This document shows positions 22,801 through 34,316 of a stretch of 64,000 nt of DNA, in pieces. The notes below the pieces were generated by a model. That model saw only the letters and a list, made by a program, of their open reading frames with translations. It made no database searches and was not told the origin of the DNA. The position numbers and the translations under genes are program-made. Numbering within the stretch: position 1 is the first letter of the stretch; each line of letters begins with the position of its first letter. Source of the DNA: Erigeron canadensis. Taxonomy: Eukaryota; Streptophyta; Magnoliopsida; Asterales; Asteraceae. The stretch covers positions 16,492,001 to 16,556,000 of the forward strand of contig NC_057764.1 in the NCBI RefSeq assembly GCF_010389155.1, given 5' to 3'.

Positions 22801-23215
22801 CACAACTGGTGGATGTCACTTCCTTGGGGGAAAACTGGTGAGTTGGACCAGTAAGAAGCAGACTTCGGTCTCAATGTCTACTGCTAAGGCAGAATACATT
22901 TCTGCGGCCAGTTGCTGTGCCCAGATTCTCTGGATCAAAAACCAGTTACTTGATTATGGTATGAAATACACAAGAACCCCAATTTTTTGTGACAATACCA
23001 GTGCAATCGCTATATCTCATAACCCAATGATGCACTCAAAGACAAAGCATATCGACATCAGGTATCACTTCATTCGTGATCATGTTATGAAAGGAGACAT
23101 TGAAATACATTTCATCCCCACTGACAAACAGTTAGCTGATGTCTTTACAAAACCTCTTGATGAGAAAACGTTTAAACATCTCATCAGTGAACTGGGTATG
23201 TTAAATCCTCATTAA
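19871..23215 (+). pseudogene. pol: pol of copia II (protease, integrase, RT, RNase H), one stop
   Basis: Replication polyprotein, one frame throughout except TGA 20660-20662 directly before SDNGTEF of the integrase core. Protease motif LDSAASRTMTG with catalytic D at 19901; integrase LWHKRLSHLN (about 20275) with HMDLFG (about 20470) and VVERKNR (about 20770); RT with YVDD (about 22270); RNase H ending [14 protein letters not shown]; stop TAA 23213-23215. Odd points: the first cysteine of the integrase zinc finger appears lost (PRPGCEMG where family members have CxxC), and the RNase H motif usually STAEAEY reads STAKAEY, so a conserved acidic residue is changed. No ATG exists before the protease; the frame opens at about 19853. 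This is the best preserved pol in the window. Confidence 0.93.
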
Positions 23216-23925
23216 ACTGGAGAGGCCCTCCAGTTGAGGATGGTCCAGGTGATCCTTCATTGGTTGGAGATTGAACGCCTTGATGTACTCAAAGACTAGT
23301 CATTGATCAAATGGATCATATCTTTAGGGGGAAAAGACTCAAAATATTTTTCCAAATTAAAATTCGTTTTATTTTTGAAAAATGCAACTGAGAGTCATTA
23401 GTTGAAACTGGCATCTGGAAAATCTCTCTAGTTTGCTAGTTTGGTCTTGTCTTAAACTGGTGGTCAACCAGATTTCATAACGTTATGTTTTACTTGGTGG
23501 ATACTTGTGACACGTGATGTTACTCGAGTGTTTATCTCGCACTTACAAATGTCACCTGACATGTCTTACGTGTCAAGAATTTTTTGCTGAAAGTTACTGC
23601 ACTTTTTATAGAAATTGATGAAGTTAGTGGGTGACTGGGAATACCAACCGTCATAGCATTAAATGCTTGATGGGATGTATTAACTGTTTTTGAATTCTCA
23701 AAATTACTGAAAATCAATTTTTACAAACTATTTCAAAATTTGGGGATTAAAATATCTTTTTGTATATATTTTGGTAATATTTTATTACCTATATATACCC
23801 CCACTAAATATCTTTCTCATTACTTCACTCAAAATTCCTTTCATTTACTCCTCCAATCATTCACAATTCGAGATCCCTTTCTCTCTTTCTTCTTTAAATC
23901 CAAAACCCTAAATCCAATATCATAA
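23216..23925 (+). promoter_or_regulatory. spacer with promoter-like signals before the copia II 3' ORF
   Basis: After pol come a GAACGCC block (23269-23289) and a polypurine-like TTTAGGGGGAAAA (23323-23335). Then: G-box CACGTG (23511-23516), ABRE-like ACGTGTC (23568-23574), TATA box TATATATA (23790-23797), and a CT-rich stretch with AAAACCCTAAA (about 23902) leading into ATG 23926. This has the layout of a plant promoter and 5' UTR. Experimental activity is not known. Confidence 0.5.
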
Positions 23926-25636
23926 ATGGCTCCTAAATCATCATCTTCTTCATCTCGTTCCCGTGATGTGAATCTACTCACTGTTGAGTATACTCCATCA
24001 GAAAATGTTTCTCGTGCTATTGGTGCTCCCATTAGTTCTAAATTGATAAAATTAAATCCAAATAATCCAATGGCATCTCTTCAAGGGCATCGGGTCGCTG
24101 ACTCTCTTATTGGGAAAATCCAATCCTTTCTTCGGATTTCTCCCCTCAGCGATGCCTTTTCTCTGAACCCAAGCAAGTTGTTTCACGACTACTTGTGCGA
24201 GTTCTGGTACACAACTTCTCTTTCTGATGACTGCTCATCCATCTCCTTCTCTTTAAAGGATGGGTCAGTCCTGTGTACCATCACCACTGGGACATTGAGG
24301 GAGGCCCTTAACCTCAGTTATTGGAGACAAGATGAAAGTCCAGTGGTGATTCCCTCTAATAACAATTTCCGTCAGGTCTTCCTTGACATGAGGAATAAAG
24401 AAGTTTTGGAGGGAGATGCATTGAAGACCAAGGGATCTATCACTATGAGAGGGCTTTCACCATCCTGGAAGTACTTCATGGTCCACTTGGTGGAAAGTTT
24501 AGGTGGGAGTTCTGGTGGTTTGGACCAGATAAACTCCTTCCAGGCAGAGATGGCATACTGCCTGTGGAATGGACTGAGGGTGAATTTCGCAAATATTCTG
24601 TTTAGAAGCCTGGTGTTTAAGTTGAAAGGCAATAGGGGTCCTTGTGTCCCATTCTCACGATTTCTATCCCTTTGTTTCATCCTTATTCTGGGCAGAGAAG
24701 AGTACAACAACACGCAATCCTTATACTCTGTTCCAGAATTATTAAGGAATCTGGACAATCTTGTATCCACTTTTGATGAAGTCCAGATTTCCCCAAGAAT
24801 GCTACAGGCATTCTCTAGAACTGAACCACCATCAGGTGAGTCAGAAAGACAACTGGGAGGGCCTCAAAATAATAAGGGACCCACTAGTTCATCTGCAGGT
24901 GGTGGAATACAAGAAAATCAAAGAAGATCCAAGGATTGTCAATGCACTGAAGGAAATGCTTGAAGTAGAACTGGACAAACACTATCAAGATGATGAGGCT
25001 CGACTTGATGCCAAGTGTTTGAATGTATCGGTGGAGAAGGCCAAAGAGATAAGGTCAGAAGGGATTCTCAAAAGGATTGAACAGGTAAAGAAGGTGGTCA
25101 GCAAAGTATTGACTACACCCAAGTCCAAAGGAAGAAAACAGAAAGCCTTATCAAGAGATGCAAATCTGAGGACTTGGGTAGAACCATCTGAACCCACAAC
25201 TGATGATATTCGAGCTGCTACTCAAAAACTGAGCACGAGCAAGATTAAGCTGACAAATGAATCAGAAGCTCGCATATATTTATCTGATGTACAACATCGA
25301 AGGCACAATAAAGGTAAGATCACTGATGTAAAAGTATCGATCAAGCCTGGTGCCAAACATTTTGTTGTTGAGGTACAATACTTTGGTGAACCCAAAAGAA
25401 CAACTGAGAACCCTGATGTCCATTAGTATGGTCATTCAGAGCATGTAGAGATGTTGGGATTGCTGGAAGGGAGGCAGAGGAAGAACAAGATTGAAAAAGG
25501 CTGGGAATATGTACTGCAAAATCTGATCAAGTTTAAGGAAAACATTGAAGAAAGATTAGGCCTTGATCTTGAAGACAAACAGCCAATTTCATCAGTTGCC
25601 AAAAGAAGGAAAACTGGCGAAGGGCCATCTGTTTAA
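23926..25636 (+). pseudogene. Sirevirus-type 3' ORF (envelope position, function unknown), decayed
   Basis: Begins MAPKSSSSSS; contains a region (residues about 60-270) with ISPLSDAFSLNPSKLF, FWYTTSL, WKYFMVHLVESLGGSSGGLDQIN and PFSRFLSLCFIL that recurs in Asteraceae copia elements between pol and the 3' LTR. After residue 330 a frame change (about 24920-24935) leads into a charged, probably coiled-coil part (KEMLEVELDKHY), stop TAG 25424-25426, then a basic end with KRRK and TAA near 25634. I see no signal peptide or clear transmembrane helix, so calling it an envelope protein would rest on position only. It may be a captured host gene. Full length would be about 570 codons. Confidence 0.7.
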
Positions 25637-25909
25637 GTTTTCCTTCTATCTATCTGCTTGTAATTTTATTTACTTTCTTGTAACTTCATTGTAAAGTTGT
25701 GTATATACAAGTTGCCAGATTGTAACTTACAAGTTCGATATCTGATAAGATCTACAAACAATTAAAACTAAACCCAAGACATTTGATCATCTATAAAAAT
25801 GTCTTGGAAACTTAATAGGTTTTATCAAACTCAAGTATTTCAAACTTATACTTGTATAGAAACAAGTTTGAAAATACTTGGCAATATTTCAGGACAATTA
25901 GGGGGAATT

Positions 25910-26885
25910 TGTTAGGTCCAGTTTAAGCTATAAAGTGGAGCTCTCCAGCGGCATCTGGAGAGCATGAAGAATTGTCCGAAATATTAGAAGTCCAGTTGCA
26001 TTGTACAGGTTAAGCAACTGATGACTTCCTCCAATTGAGATCTTAAGACTAGAATCTGAAGACCTTCCAGTTGAAGTCGAAGACAACAAATGGAAGACAG
26101 AGATTGGCAATGGCAGCGAAGCCCAGTTGACAATCTACCAGATCAATCAACTGGAGAATCCTCCAATGTAAATGCACTTACAAAGCTTTACACTGATCAC
26201 GAGGAGGACCTTTTACACTACATCCTTTTAACCGGACAATAATCTTGTCTGTGGATAAAAGTGCAAAGATGTAGAGTGGTTGAATAAAGTAACCTTTTGT
26301 CTTACTTTATTTAGCACACACAAAGGATTATTTAACAATACTTTTGTATGCTGTCAACCATATTTGTACGTCGAAGTTGAGATCCCAATGCTCATACTTC
26401 GACTATAAATAGAGGTCCTTGCACAAGCATTTTCACAACTTTGAAAATACATACATTCTGCAATATTGGTGAACTTGTGCAATATTCTCTCAATCGCAAA
26501 AAGGAACATTTCACAACTCTAAGTGTTTCGATTGTTTAGGAGACTTTCCAAGTTTAGATCAATTGTATTTCATAGGTTGTTAGGATATTTACATTCTTGT
26601 AGTATCTTGAATCTACAACAACCTTGTATTTTATTTAAATAATTAACAAATAAAATACACTTGAAAAATACATATTGTCTCACCAATTTATATACTTGTC
26701 ATTTATATTATTACATTGTATTTACTTATTTATACTGTCACCTTAATAAGTTTACCTCCAGTTAGCCTGGTACACAATCAATCTAAACTGGTCAAGTCCA
26801 GATTAATTGAATGTGTTGCAAAGTTCACTCACCATTGACATAGAGGTGTCTTCAGCACCCATCTAGCAATAGTTTGGGACTTACA
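25910..26885 (+). repeat. 3' LTR of copia II
   Basis: 976 bp, complete. Directly after the polypurine tract; starts TGTTAGGTCC, with a perfect hairpin at 25940-25948 / 25955-25963, TATA-like CTATAAATAGAGG near 26403, ends GGGACTTACA at 26885 where LTR A resumes. Confidence 0.95.
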
Positions 26886-27049
26886 GTTGTGCTCTTCAAT
26901 GAGGTAAGATACACTACTTTGACACGCTGAGGGTTCAACAATACATAGTTTTCATATAATAACTTCCCCAAATGGTATCTTGTTTGCTTATGGGTATTCG
27001 GGATTATACGGGAGGTGATATGGGCTATGTATATGCATATGAAGCCTGA

Positions 27050-27250
27050 AATGTAACCCCAAAGATATGTGATGTTATGATATGATGTGAAATGATATGA
27101 AATGCTTGATTTGTTATGAAATACGATATGTAATGAACTATGTTATGCAATGAAAGATGATATGCAATGAAATGCTATGTGATGTGTTCAGATGAATTGA
27201 AATGTGATATATGTTGATGATATGTGAAATATGCATGACTACATGGCTTG
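27050..27250 (+). repeat. degenerate GATATGAAATG-type tandem repeat in LTR A
   Basis: Many imperfect copies of GATATG/AAATG words (ATGATATGATGTGAAATG and similar). Element C carries a shorter version at about 58940-59005. Confidence 0.55.
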
Positions 27251-28688
27251 TTCATCTAGTTCACTAGACTTATTAAGTTGTCATGACACGTGCACGTTTA
27301 AGGGCCCAAACATAAAAGATGATTATGTGATGATGTTTAGGTAACATGGACACCTAAACTATATGAGATGTGAAAATCGAGCTCGTAATTCAGATGTGAG
27401 AGTGTTAAGCTTAACCCGTACTTGCCCTTGCACGGCTAAGTGCGTAGATGTGGTTGCTCGGGTGGCTCCTTGCAATATGGTCAAAGATGTGAAGAGAAAT
27501 ACGGGAGGTCTGACCCTCCTCACTTGTCATGTACATACGGATTACTCCTAGATTGGCTTGCCATTCCTTAACGACAATGATGTACAACCGTAAGGTTTGT
27601 CCATCCAGTCGGGTGTGACTTATGTTACACTTATAAAGATGCATATGTTATATGAGATGCGTGACTTCTGTCACAACTATAAAGATGTTTAGATGTGATA
27701 TATGGAGATGTAAAAGATGACTATAGGCACATTTAGGATGACCCATCCTAATATGAAAAATGTTGATGCTATGATATGTATGTGAGATGATATGTTTGAT
27801 GATACGTGCCTTAACGACTTAATATGACTTTTATATAATGTTTTAAATGGACAAACGTTTTATAAACTATGTGTTATCTTACTTAGGTAATTCATTAGCT
27901 AACACTTGCTCTCTTAAAATGTGTTGTGCCCTCAGGTCCAGCATTAGTGAGTAGGTAGATGTGAGAAGACATGAGGCATGGGTAGATAATCTTGAAGCTG
28001 GCTATAGTTTACCCATAGTAGTTGTTCGCTTTAGACATTTACTTTACGTTTAGATAATAATGACTTGTATTAATAATGTAGTCGGTTGTTTAATGTTGGG
28101 CAACCGATGGGTTTCCATTTAGACTTGTTTTGACGATATGGCTAGTAACACCAATTAATGAGTAAACCAAACATATTTTGCTGGTTTGGACTTTTAAAGT
28201 TTACTTCCGCTTTCTTTTGACGCCGTTAGGCGAAAGCTTTTGGAAATCCATATTTTTAAACGACGGGTGTTACAAGTGAAATCTAGAAAGGGGGGGGGGT
28301 GAATAGATTATACCAATTTATAACTTCTTTTTGTGAAATTATTCATAAAACAAAGTTTAGATACTTGGTTTGTGCAAAGATGAATATAATGGCAATAATC
28401 AATCAAATACAAATGAATATAAGAGATAGAGTTAGAAAGAAATCACCAAACACTTAAACACCGTGATTTATAGTAGTTGGGGCGAATGTTAACGAATTAT
28501 CCTTAATCCACTCCTCGATTCACCAATCGAGAGTTGTAGCACTATGATCTCCAAACCCGGTGGAGAGTCCGATCTTACACACTTGACACTTCAAGGATGC
28601 AATAACCCTCAATACTTCAAGAGTTACCCAAATCTCTAACCACTAGAGATTTTACACTAACTTGTTCTTACACTTTAAGAACTCAAAT

Positions 28689-31600
28689 TGTAACACCCCG
28701 CTAAAGCGGAATATACGGGATGCACAGATAAGCACAATTGCATACAGTACAAGTTCCAATACAGCGAATAACATTAACAAGAACACAAGTACGATAGTTA
28801 TTACAGAACATGAGATGTACTCAAAATAGTCAATAATCATAAGACAGAACAATTGTTTTTAAGAACCAGAACTTGAACTGAAATCACAAGGAAATTCTTC
28901 ACAGCTCCAGATCTTGTATGCTCGAATAATCGCCAAAAGGATGAGCTTAGAAAGCAAGACTCCTATGCTAACAAGGTCTACTTAGCCTAGCCTGAAAAGC
29001 ATGTAAGTTCAAAAGGTCAACTACAAAAGTAGTTGGTGAGATTCACATAAAGTACGTTTAGCTTACATATAAGTATATATGTATAATAAGAACTGGATCA
29101 CAAGAACAAGATGATAAGTTTTGTACGTTGAACCAATGTACTTTGTAATAATAAGAACTAAGTCATGAGGTCTGCACTTTGAACATAAGTACTTCATAAT
29201 AGTAAGAACAGAACAAGAACATATAATGAACTTTAGATATAAATTGTCACTGCTAACCCGATTGGCCAGAACGAACTGTAATGTAATGATATGCTCATAT
29301 TGCTCAAGTACGTTAGATAAGGTCTAGATCAGAACAAGAACAAGTAATATGCATCCTCCAGAACTGTGGAGAATGAGGGTGGGCCTACCCTAACAGCGCT
29401 GTCCATAATTACCTACGGTTCATTCCCTGAACTGTGGGATATGAATTGATAGCAGTGAAGAAGAACTGAACAAGTACATGTACGAACTAGAACATAATAA
29501 AGATCAAGTACAGTAGTATAAATGTATTTAAGATCCTGCCCATTCTAAACTTAAATACTCTTTTAAACAGTTTGAGAATCATATCATAAGTAGTTCAAGA
29601 TCATAATATAGTACATAAAATAGTTCAAGAACATATGTACAAGTACAAAATAGTTTTCATGCTTTTCAGTCCCCGATAAAGAACTTGAACAAAATGTACG
29701 AATGGAGGATTAGTGAACTCACAGTGATCTGGTACAAGCACAGTAGTAAACACAGAGAACAAGCACAGAGATAGATAAGTTATATCTATCAAGATCCAAG
29801 CACGTCTTGATGAAAGCCTAAGTACATATCATTGATCATAAATAAGTACATATATTAGTTCAAGTGATTAATTAATCACTGAAATGCCCTTGACGAATTC
29901 ATGATTTGGTCCTTTGAAGATCTTTGAACGTTTTGACTCAAAAGAGTTTAAATGAACTTTAAGTACATGAACTGGACTCGAACTGAACTTATTAGAACTC
30001 ACAGATAAGTACTTATCGTGTTAATGGGTTGAACGTGTCTTTAATAATGAACTTTAGCCTTAAGAACTTGATTTAGTTGTTCATAGAACTTGTACTTTAA
30101 TAATCAAGATAGAACGTGTCTTTAGTGTACTCAATCAGGGTTTGCACAATGTACGTTGTTTTAGATCGACTCATGAACTAGCTTTGATGTTAATAAGTAG
30201 CCTTTGGTGTGATTGATCGAGTGATAATGATGTTATGAACTGGTTTAGAGATTAATGATCAAGTGTGGTATGTTATAGAACAAGTTCGTGTTGTTTTCTG
30301 ATGAATACAAGGTTGTCTAGGGTTTTGGTTGCAAGGTCGTCTCACTGGACAAGTTCAAGATCGTTCTAGGTGTTTCATGTTCAAGATCGTCTCACTAGAC
30401 CAAGTAAGATTGTCTTATTGAACAGGGTACAAGATCGTTTTAGTGGACAGAGCACAAGATCGTTTCAAGTGTTAAGATACAAGATCGTTTTAAGTAAGGA
30501 GGCTCAAGATCGTCTTAAGTACATGTTCAGGATCGTTTTGGGGTTCGAACTAGGTCAAGATCGTTTTAGTTGTCAAGTCAAGATCGTCCCATTTAAGAAG
30601 CACAAGATCGTCCTATATTTCAAGGTCAAGAAGAAGATCAAATTTAGTTTCATGAACAAGTGTTTGAGCAAAACCGATCCCAAGGATCAGTTACCTTTTA
30701 AACGTACCAACAATCATCACAACACCACACAAGATCGAACGAACAAGTACAAGGTACCAAGAAAGCTGCCTAGGACGATCTTGGGACAAGATCGTCCCAT
30801 CCAAGATCGTCCCAATGCCCAAAACGGGCTGAACAACACAATCACACATTACGAAGGTCTAGATCGATTCCGGGACTTGTTAGAACATAGCATTAGTGCG
30901 TATATGCACCTTAACACTAACCAATAACATTTTAACGATTTCAAGACCATCTATAACATGAACAAGTTGTGGCACATCAAGAACAAGTTTTCCTTCACTT
31001 TCAAAAATGAGTTTTGTAGATTAAAGCATGTTATGACCCAAATTTGTTCACACAAATGTTATTAAACACATTTAGACACAAACCTATTAATCATTAACAT
31101 GATTTTCAATCAAAATTGGACCAAATAATCAAGAACATGAACTTGAAAAAGTACACTTTTAATTTGATCAAAAACTCATAATTTGTTGTTGTTAACTGAG
31201 ATTTGATTTCAGAAACACATTTTGATTATCACAAGGATGCTAAAAGTACAAACGATTTTGGTTTAACAACCCAAAATCAAAGGATGAATTTTGTGTGTGT
31301 TTTAGGTGGCTGCACTAGGTGTTTTTAGAGAGAGAGAGAAGAAAGATGGAGAAGAGAAGAGAATGAATAGTGTTTCTTTCTCAAGGGTTTCCATCTCTTT
31401 CTTTATATACCTTTCCCATATTAAATGAACTTAATAAATGCAAGGACTATTTGCGAACATTTTGAACTAGAACATTTATGAACATGAACGTTTATGAACC
31501 GAATTTTAATATTTCATTGTACTTAATCATGAACTCGTCACATAAATCAAGAATTAAGATCAAATTGACCTTCATATAAGCACATAATTTAGGTCTAAAG

Positions 31601-31699
31601 CACGTCAAGAACTTAGATAAATTGAACTGTCTAGCCGTTCTAGTGGCGAAAGTACGTTTCAAAGAACTTATTTAGAACATCTCTAAGACGGTTGTTACA
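28689..31699 (-). mobile_element. element B: gypsy-type solo LTR inside unit D
   Basis: 3.0 kb, TGTAACACCCCG to GGTTGTTACA, with perfect target duplication CAAAT (28684-28688 and 31700-31704). Read on the minus strand it has TATATAAAG (about 31403-31411) followed by a CT-rich leader, so the promoter faces left. No coding sequence except a 185-codon open stretch at 30370-30927, which is just the repeat array read through. Same terminal type as A, C and the chromovirus LTR at 47691. Confidence 0.8.
30331..30815. repeat. AAGATCGT(C/T) motif array in solo LTR B
   Basis: About 15 copies of CAAGATCGTYY or close variants, spaced roughly 20-40 bp, ending with a strong hairpin: GGACGATCTTG 30773-30783, loop GGA, CAAGATCGTCC 30787-30797. 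On the transcribed (minus) strand the array lies 0.9-1.4 kb into the LTR, downstream of the TATA box. Confidence 0.85.
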
Positions 31700-32157
31700 C
31701 AAATGAAATCCTAATCACTAGAATTTCCACACAATACTTCACTCTCACTAGAATGAAGTTTACAATGATTTGTAGCAATGATTATCTCACTAATTAATAA
31801 GCTCACTACACAATTCACTCTTGCTAGTATATCAAATTTGAATAGATAATTGATTTGATAATTGAAAATAAAATCATAGGAACTTGATATGCAAGAGGTG
31901 AGTCTTCAAGTGACACCAAGGATGGATTATATAGAGAAGTGAGAGAAAGGCCCGTTTGAATTCGCGGATGCTTTATCATCTGCCCTTAACATCCGTCGAT
32001 CTACTTTCTGCAACACCACCTTGTTCTTGACAAAAAGTAACAATCCGTTCAAGCCATGTCTAATTCCCTTTCAGACTTCATTCCCTTACCATAATAATAT
32101 AGAAACAAGGATTGAAAAAGGTAGGAAGATGCTTACTCAAAATGTTGAAGTCTTGGT

Positions 32158-32233
32158 AGACACATAGTGCTACATTCTCTTACCAATCTGCACACCATCC
32201 GCAGATTTTGCAGGAGACACATAGTGCTACATT
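32158..32233 (+). repeat. 19-bp direct repeat near the end of unit D
   Basis: AGACACATAGTGCTACATT occurs at 32158-32176 and 32215-32233, with a CCATCCGCAGATTTTGCAGG core between them. Confidence 0.8.
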
Positions 32234-32397
32234 TTTGCCAAACTTGATCCATTTTCAGTTTTTGGCTTGGAAATAGCGTATACATGCATAAATCAATGTT
32301 TATCTTGTTTTACATTCGTTTCATGTATTATTTAACATCATCAAAATCAAAGAGACGTTATTTAACTTGAAAGTGCCTAAAATGCAACAACACTCCT

Positions 32398-33894
32398 TTT
32401 CTTTTTCTTGAATGTTTCTTTGTTTAAAAAGTGTAGGCCAAAACTACTTCTTTCTTGAATTGAATGTGTTCCTTTTGTGACGCCTCTTACCTTTTCTTTC
32501 TCTAAAACGCCACGGGGGCGGTGTGTAGGGGGTTCCGGGTGTTCTATGCCCAAAAGTGCCAAAGCACGCCTCATTCCGGGTAGTCTCAATTACCATCAGA
32601 TAGTGCAATACCAAGAAGTTATGTGACGCACTTTGGGGACAGTACTGCCGACTGCCTCTCAGCTTGGTAAAATGCGACATACAAATATATGGTGCGCCGT
32701 ACTTGGGGCGATATTAGTTTGGTCCGACACACTCAGAGGATTGTGTACCGCATTATATCTATATTCTTTTCGTTATATTTTATTGAGTAGTTATGAAAGT
32801 TGTCTATATACGCATATTGTTGTGAGTCGATGGTATATATATATATACAGTCTTAAAATAAACGGGTGTTATACGTAGATTATACACGATCTTTTGGCTG
32901 ACATTTGGCTGAAAAATTTCTAAATAAATGCAACCCTTTTTAATAGTTATATAAGTATAACTTCGTACACTAAATTAGAGCATGTAATTTGTTTAATGTA
33001 TGATATTAACTATCAGTGTTTTCAACTTCAAAGCTCACATGCTAGCTGTTTTTTATTTTTATTATTAATTAACCGAGTATCATATCTGAACCATAATTGA
33101 TATATAATGAATAATGGAACCATCAACTAATTACCTAAATAGATATCGATTAAAGAAACCACTGAACCGGAACATTTGGTTTTGGTTTTGATTTGGTTTT
33201 AGCCTTTAGGCCGTAACCAAATCAAAAACCGAATCATGTACAATCATAACAAAAAAAGTTGTTTTATTTCTTCATAGCTCTTTTTCAGATAGAATTCATA
33301 GAAAGAATGTTTACAAAAACCATTTGAGAAAGCGGAAGTTTTAATAACAAAGCCACTAATGTACATCAGGTACGTACCTTTGTGGCAAAATTAAAAAAGG
33401 AAAGAAAACTATTTGTTATAATGTCGTTGACATTTTCAATAAAATATACTGTAGTTATTATTTACTATTGATACATATGTCAAATAAAAATATTAGTTAT
33501 TTTAAACTTTAAATTTGATGTATATTATGTAATGTTATGCAATGATACAATTAACAATTACAATGGTTATTATTATTTATTTATTTATTATTATTGATGG
33601 TGCAATTCAAAAATAAAAAAGAAAGTATTTGCAGAAATATAACACATGTAAATCCCATATCAAGCTATATACACAAAAAGCTGACACATTTTAATCCATT
33701 GTTAAATATAACACATAAATTTTCTTTGATCTCACGCTAACAATTACACACAAAAATATATAGTATTTGTTTGAATTTTAACAAAAGTGGTGAATCTGGA
33801 ATTCGGAATAAAACAGTGAAGAGATCATCTTTCATTTCTTTTTGTATATAAAAAAAAAGTCAAAACTTAAAAGAAATGAAATGAACATGCTTGC
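32398..33894. other. AT-rich sequence without recognised gene
   Basis: No supported ORF or RNA gene. At about 33180-33235 an imperfect inverted repeat (GGTTTTGATTTGG facing CCAAATCAAAAACC) may mark a small decayed MITE. A short (TA) run lies near 32832-32847. Confidence 0.4.
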
Positions 33895-34230
33895 TTATTG
33901 AATAGAAGAAAATACAGTTGGGATCTTGAGCATTGCTTGTCTAACAGTAAACAAACGTTTCCATTGTTGAAGAACACCAACTCTTGCAACTCCACACCTA
34001 CTTACAACCAACAAGTTTTTCTTCAATTTTTTCATCTTCTTTCCAACCTTGATCTTTAGCTTAAATATCTTTACTTTCAGCCAAGACGGTTTTCGGCTTT
34101 TTCGGATTGAACTGTCTACCTTTTCCAAAGATTTATAGATCAAGAATTGCGCTTTTCGGCTCTTTATCTCCTCTGGATCTTCCATTTCTATCTTTGAGTA
34201 TGCATATGATTTGATGCTATAAACATCCAT
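33895..34230 (-). CDS. small basic plant protein, single exon, unknown function
   Basis: 111 codons from ATG at 34230 to TAA at 33895. The sequence has an acidic start (KIEMEDPEEIKSRKAQFLIYK), then a strongly basic middle (WLKVKIFKLKIKVGKKMKKL) and a hydrophobic/basic end. No signal peptide or membrane segment. The pattern DPE-x-RK-YK-RKS-WLK is weakly like the plant DUF3511 family, but I would not name it on that. In favour of a real gene: intact frame, ATG close to a canonical TATA box 80 bp upstream, a short GA-rich leader, and no overlap with transposon sequence. Neighbours are transposons only, so context gives no function. It is the only likely host gene in the window. Confidence 0.6.
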   Translation of the reverse strand: MDVYSIKSYAYSKIEMEDPEEIKSRKAQFLIYKSLEKVDSSIRKSRKPSWLKVKIFKLKIKVGKKMKKLKKNLLVVSRCGVARVGVLQQWKRLFTVRQAMLKIPTVFSSIQ

Positions 34231-34308
34231 TTTAATTTGTCACAAACAAATGGAAAGAAAAAGAGAGATGAGATAGATAGATTATGAGAGAGACTATTTA
34301 GAAGGTCT

Positions 34309-34316
34309 TATTTATA
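34309..34316 (-). promoter_or_regulatory. TATA box of the 33895-34230 gene
   Basis: TATAAATA on the minus strand, about 80 bp before the ATG, followed by a GA-rich leader. Confidence 0.6.

Larger units (their letters stand above)
16503..26885 (+). mobile_element. copia II: Sirevirus-like Ty1/copia element with a 3' ORF, 5' LTR truncated
   Basis: 10.4 kb. The 3' LTR is 25910-26885 (976 bp, TGTTAGGTCC to GGGACTTACA, preceded by TTAGGGGGAATT). The 5' LTR retains only 16503-17384 and aligns base for base in length (882 bp) with 26004-26885; the first 94 bp are missing. The primer site is 17387-17398. Order: gag, pol, a 0.7 kb spacer, 3' ORF, polypurine tract, LTR. Because the 5' end is lost, no target duplication is visible; part of host LTR A (present in element C at about 58440-58770) seems to have been lost in the same deletion. 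Confidence 0.93.
15324..28274 (+). mobile_element. element A: TGTAACA-type gypsy solo LTR, interrupted by copia II
   Basis: Starts TGTAACATCCCGAACTTTTT and ends GGGTGTTACA; flanks AGTGT and AGTGA match at four of five bases. Removing copia II leaves 2.57 kb with no coding sequence, so it is most likely a solo LTR. The left and right parts are clearly related to element C (57438-59005), for example the GAGGTAAGATACACTACTTT block at 26898 and 58779. Such TGTAACAYCCC LTRs are usual for plant chromoviruses (compare 47691); that assignment is inferred. A CAAACCCTAG leader near 15690 suggests plus orientation. Confidence 0.7.
15315..32392. mobile_element. unit D: outer LTR-like element holding nested LTRs A and B
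   Basis: When A (15324-28274) and B (28689-31699) are removed, about 1.1 kb remains, beginning TGTAAGTGAAATCTAG with a G-run and TGAATAGATT (28292 onward) and ending CAACAACA at 32392. It is flanked by CTCCT on both sides (15310-15314 and 32393-32397), so a TG...CA unit with a 5-bp target duplication is the simplest reading, probably a solo LTR. No coding region is seen. The family is not recognised and orientation is not fixed. Confidence 0.5.

Noticed and set aside
23926..24963. Calling the copia II 3' ORF an envelope gene
   Set aside because: No signal peptide, fusion peptide or clear transmembrane anchor can be seen; only its position suggests it.
26886..26890. GTTGT after copia II as a target duplication
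   Set aside because: The left end of copia II is truncated and no matching GTTGT borders 16503, so a duplication cannot be claimed.
30370..30927. 185-codon open frame on the plus strand
   Set aside because: It is the AAGATCGT array read through (repeated QDR words) inside a solo LTR, with no protein-like features.
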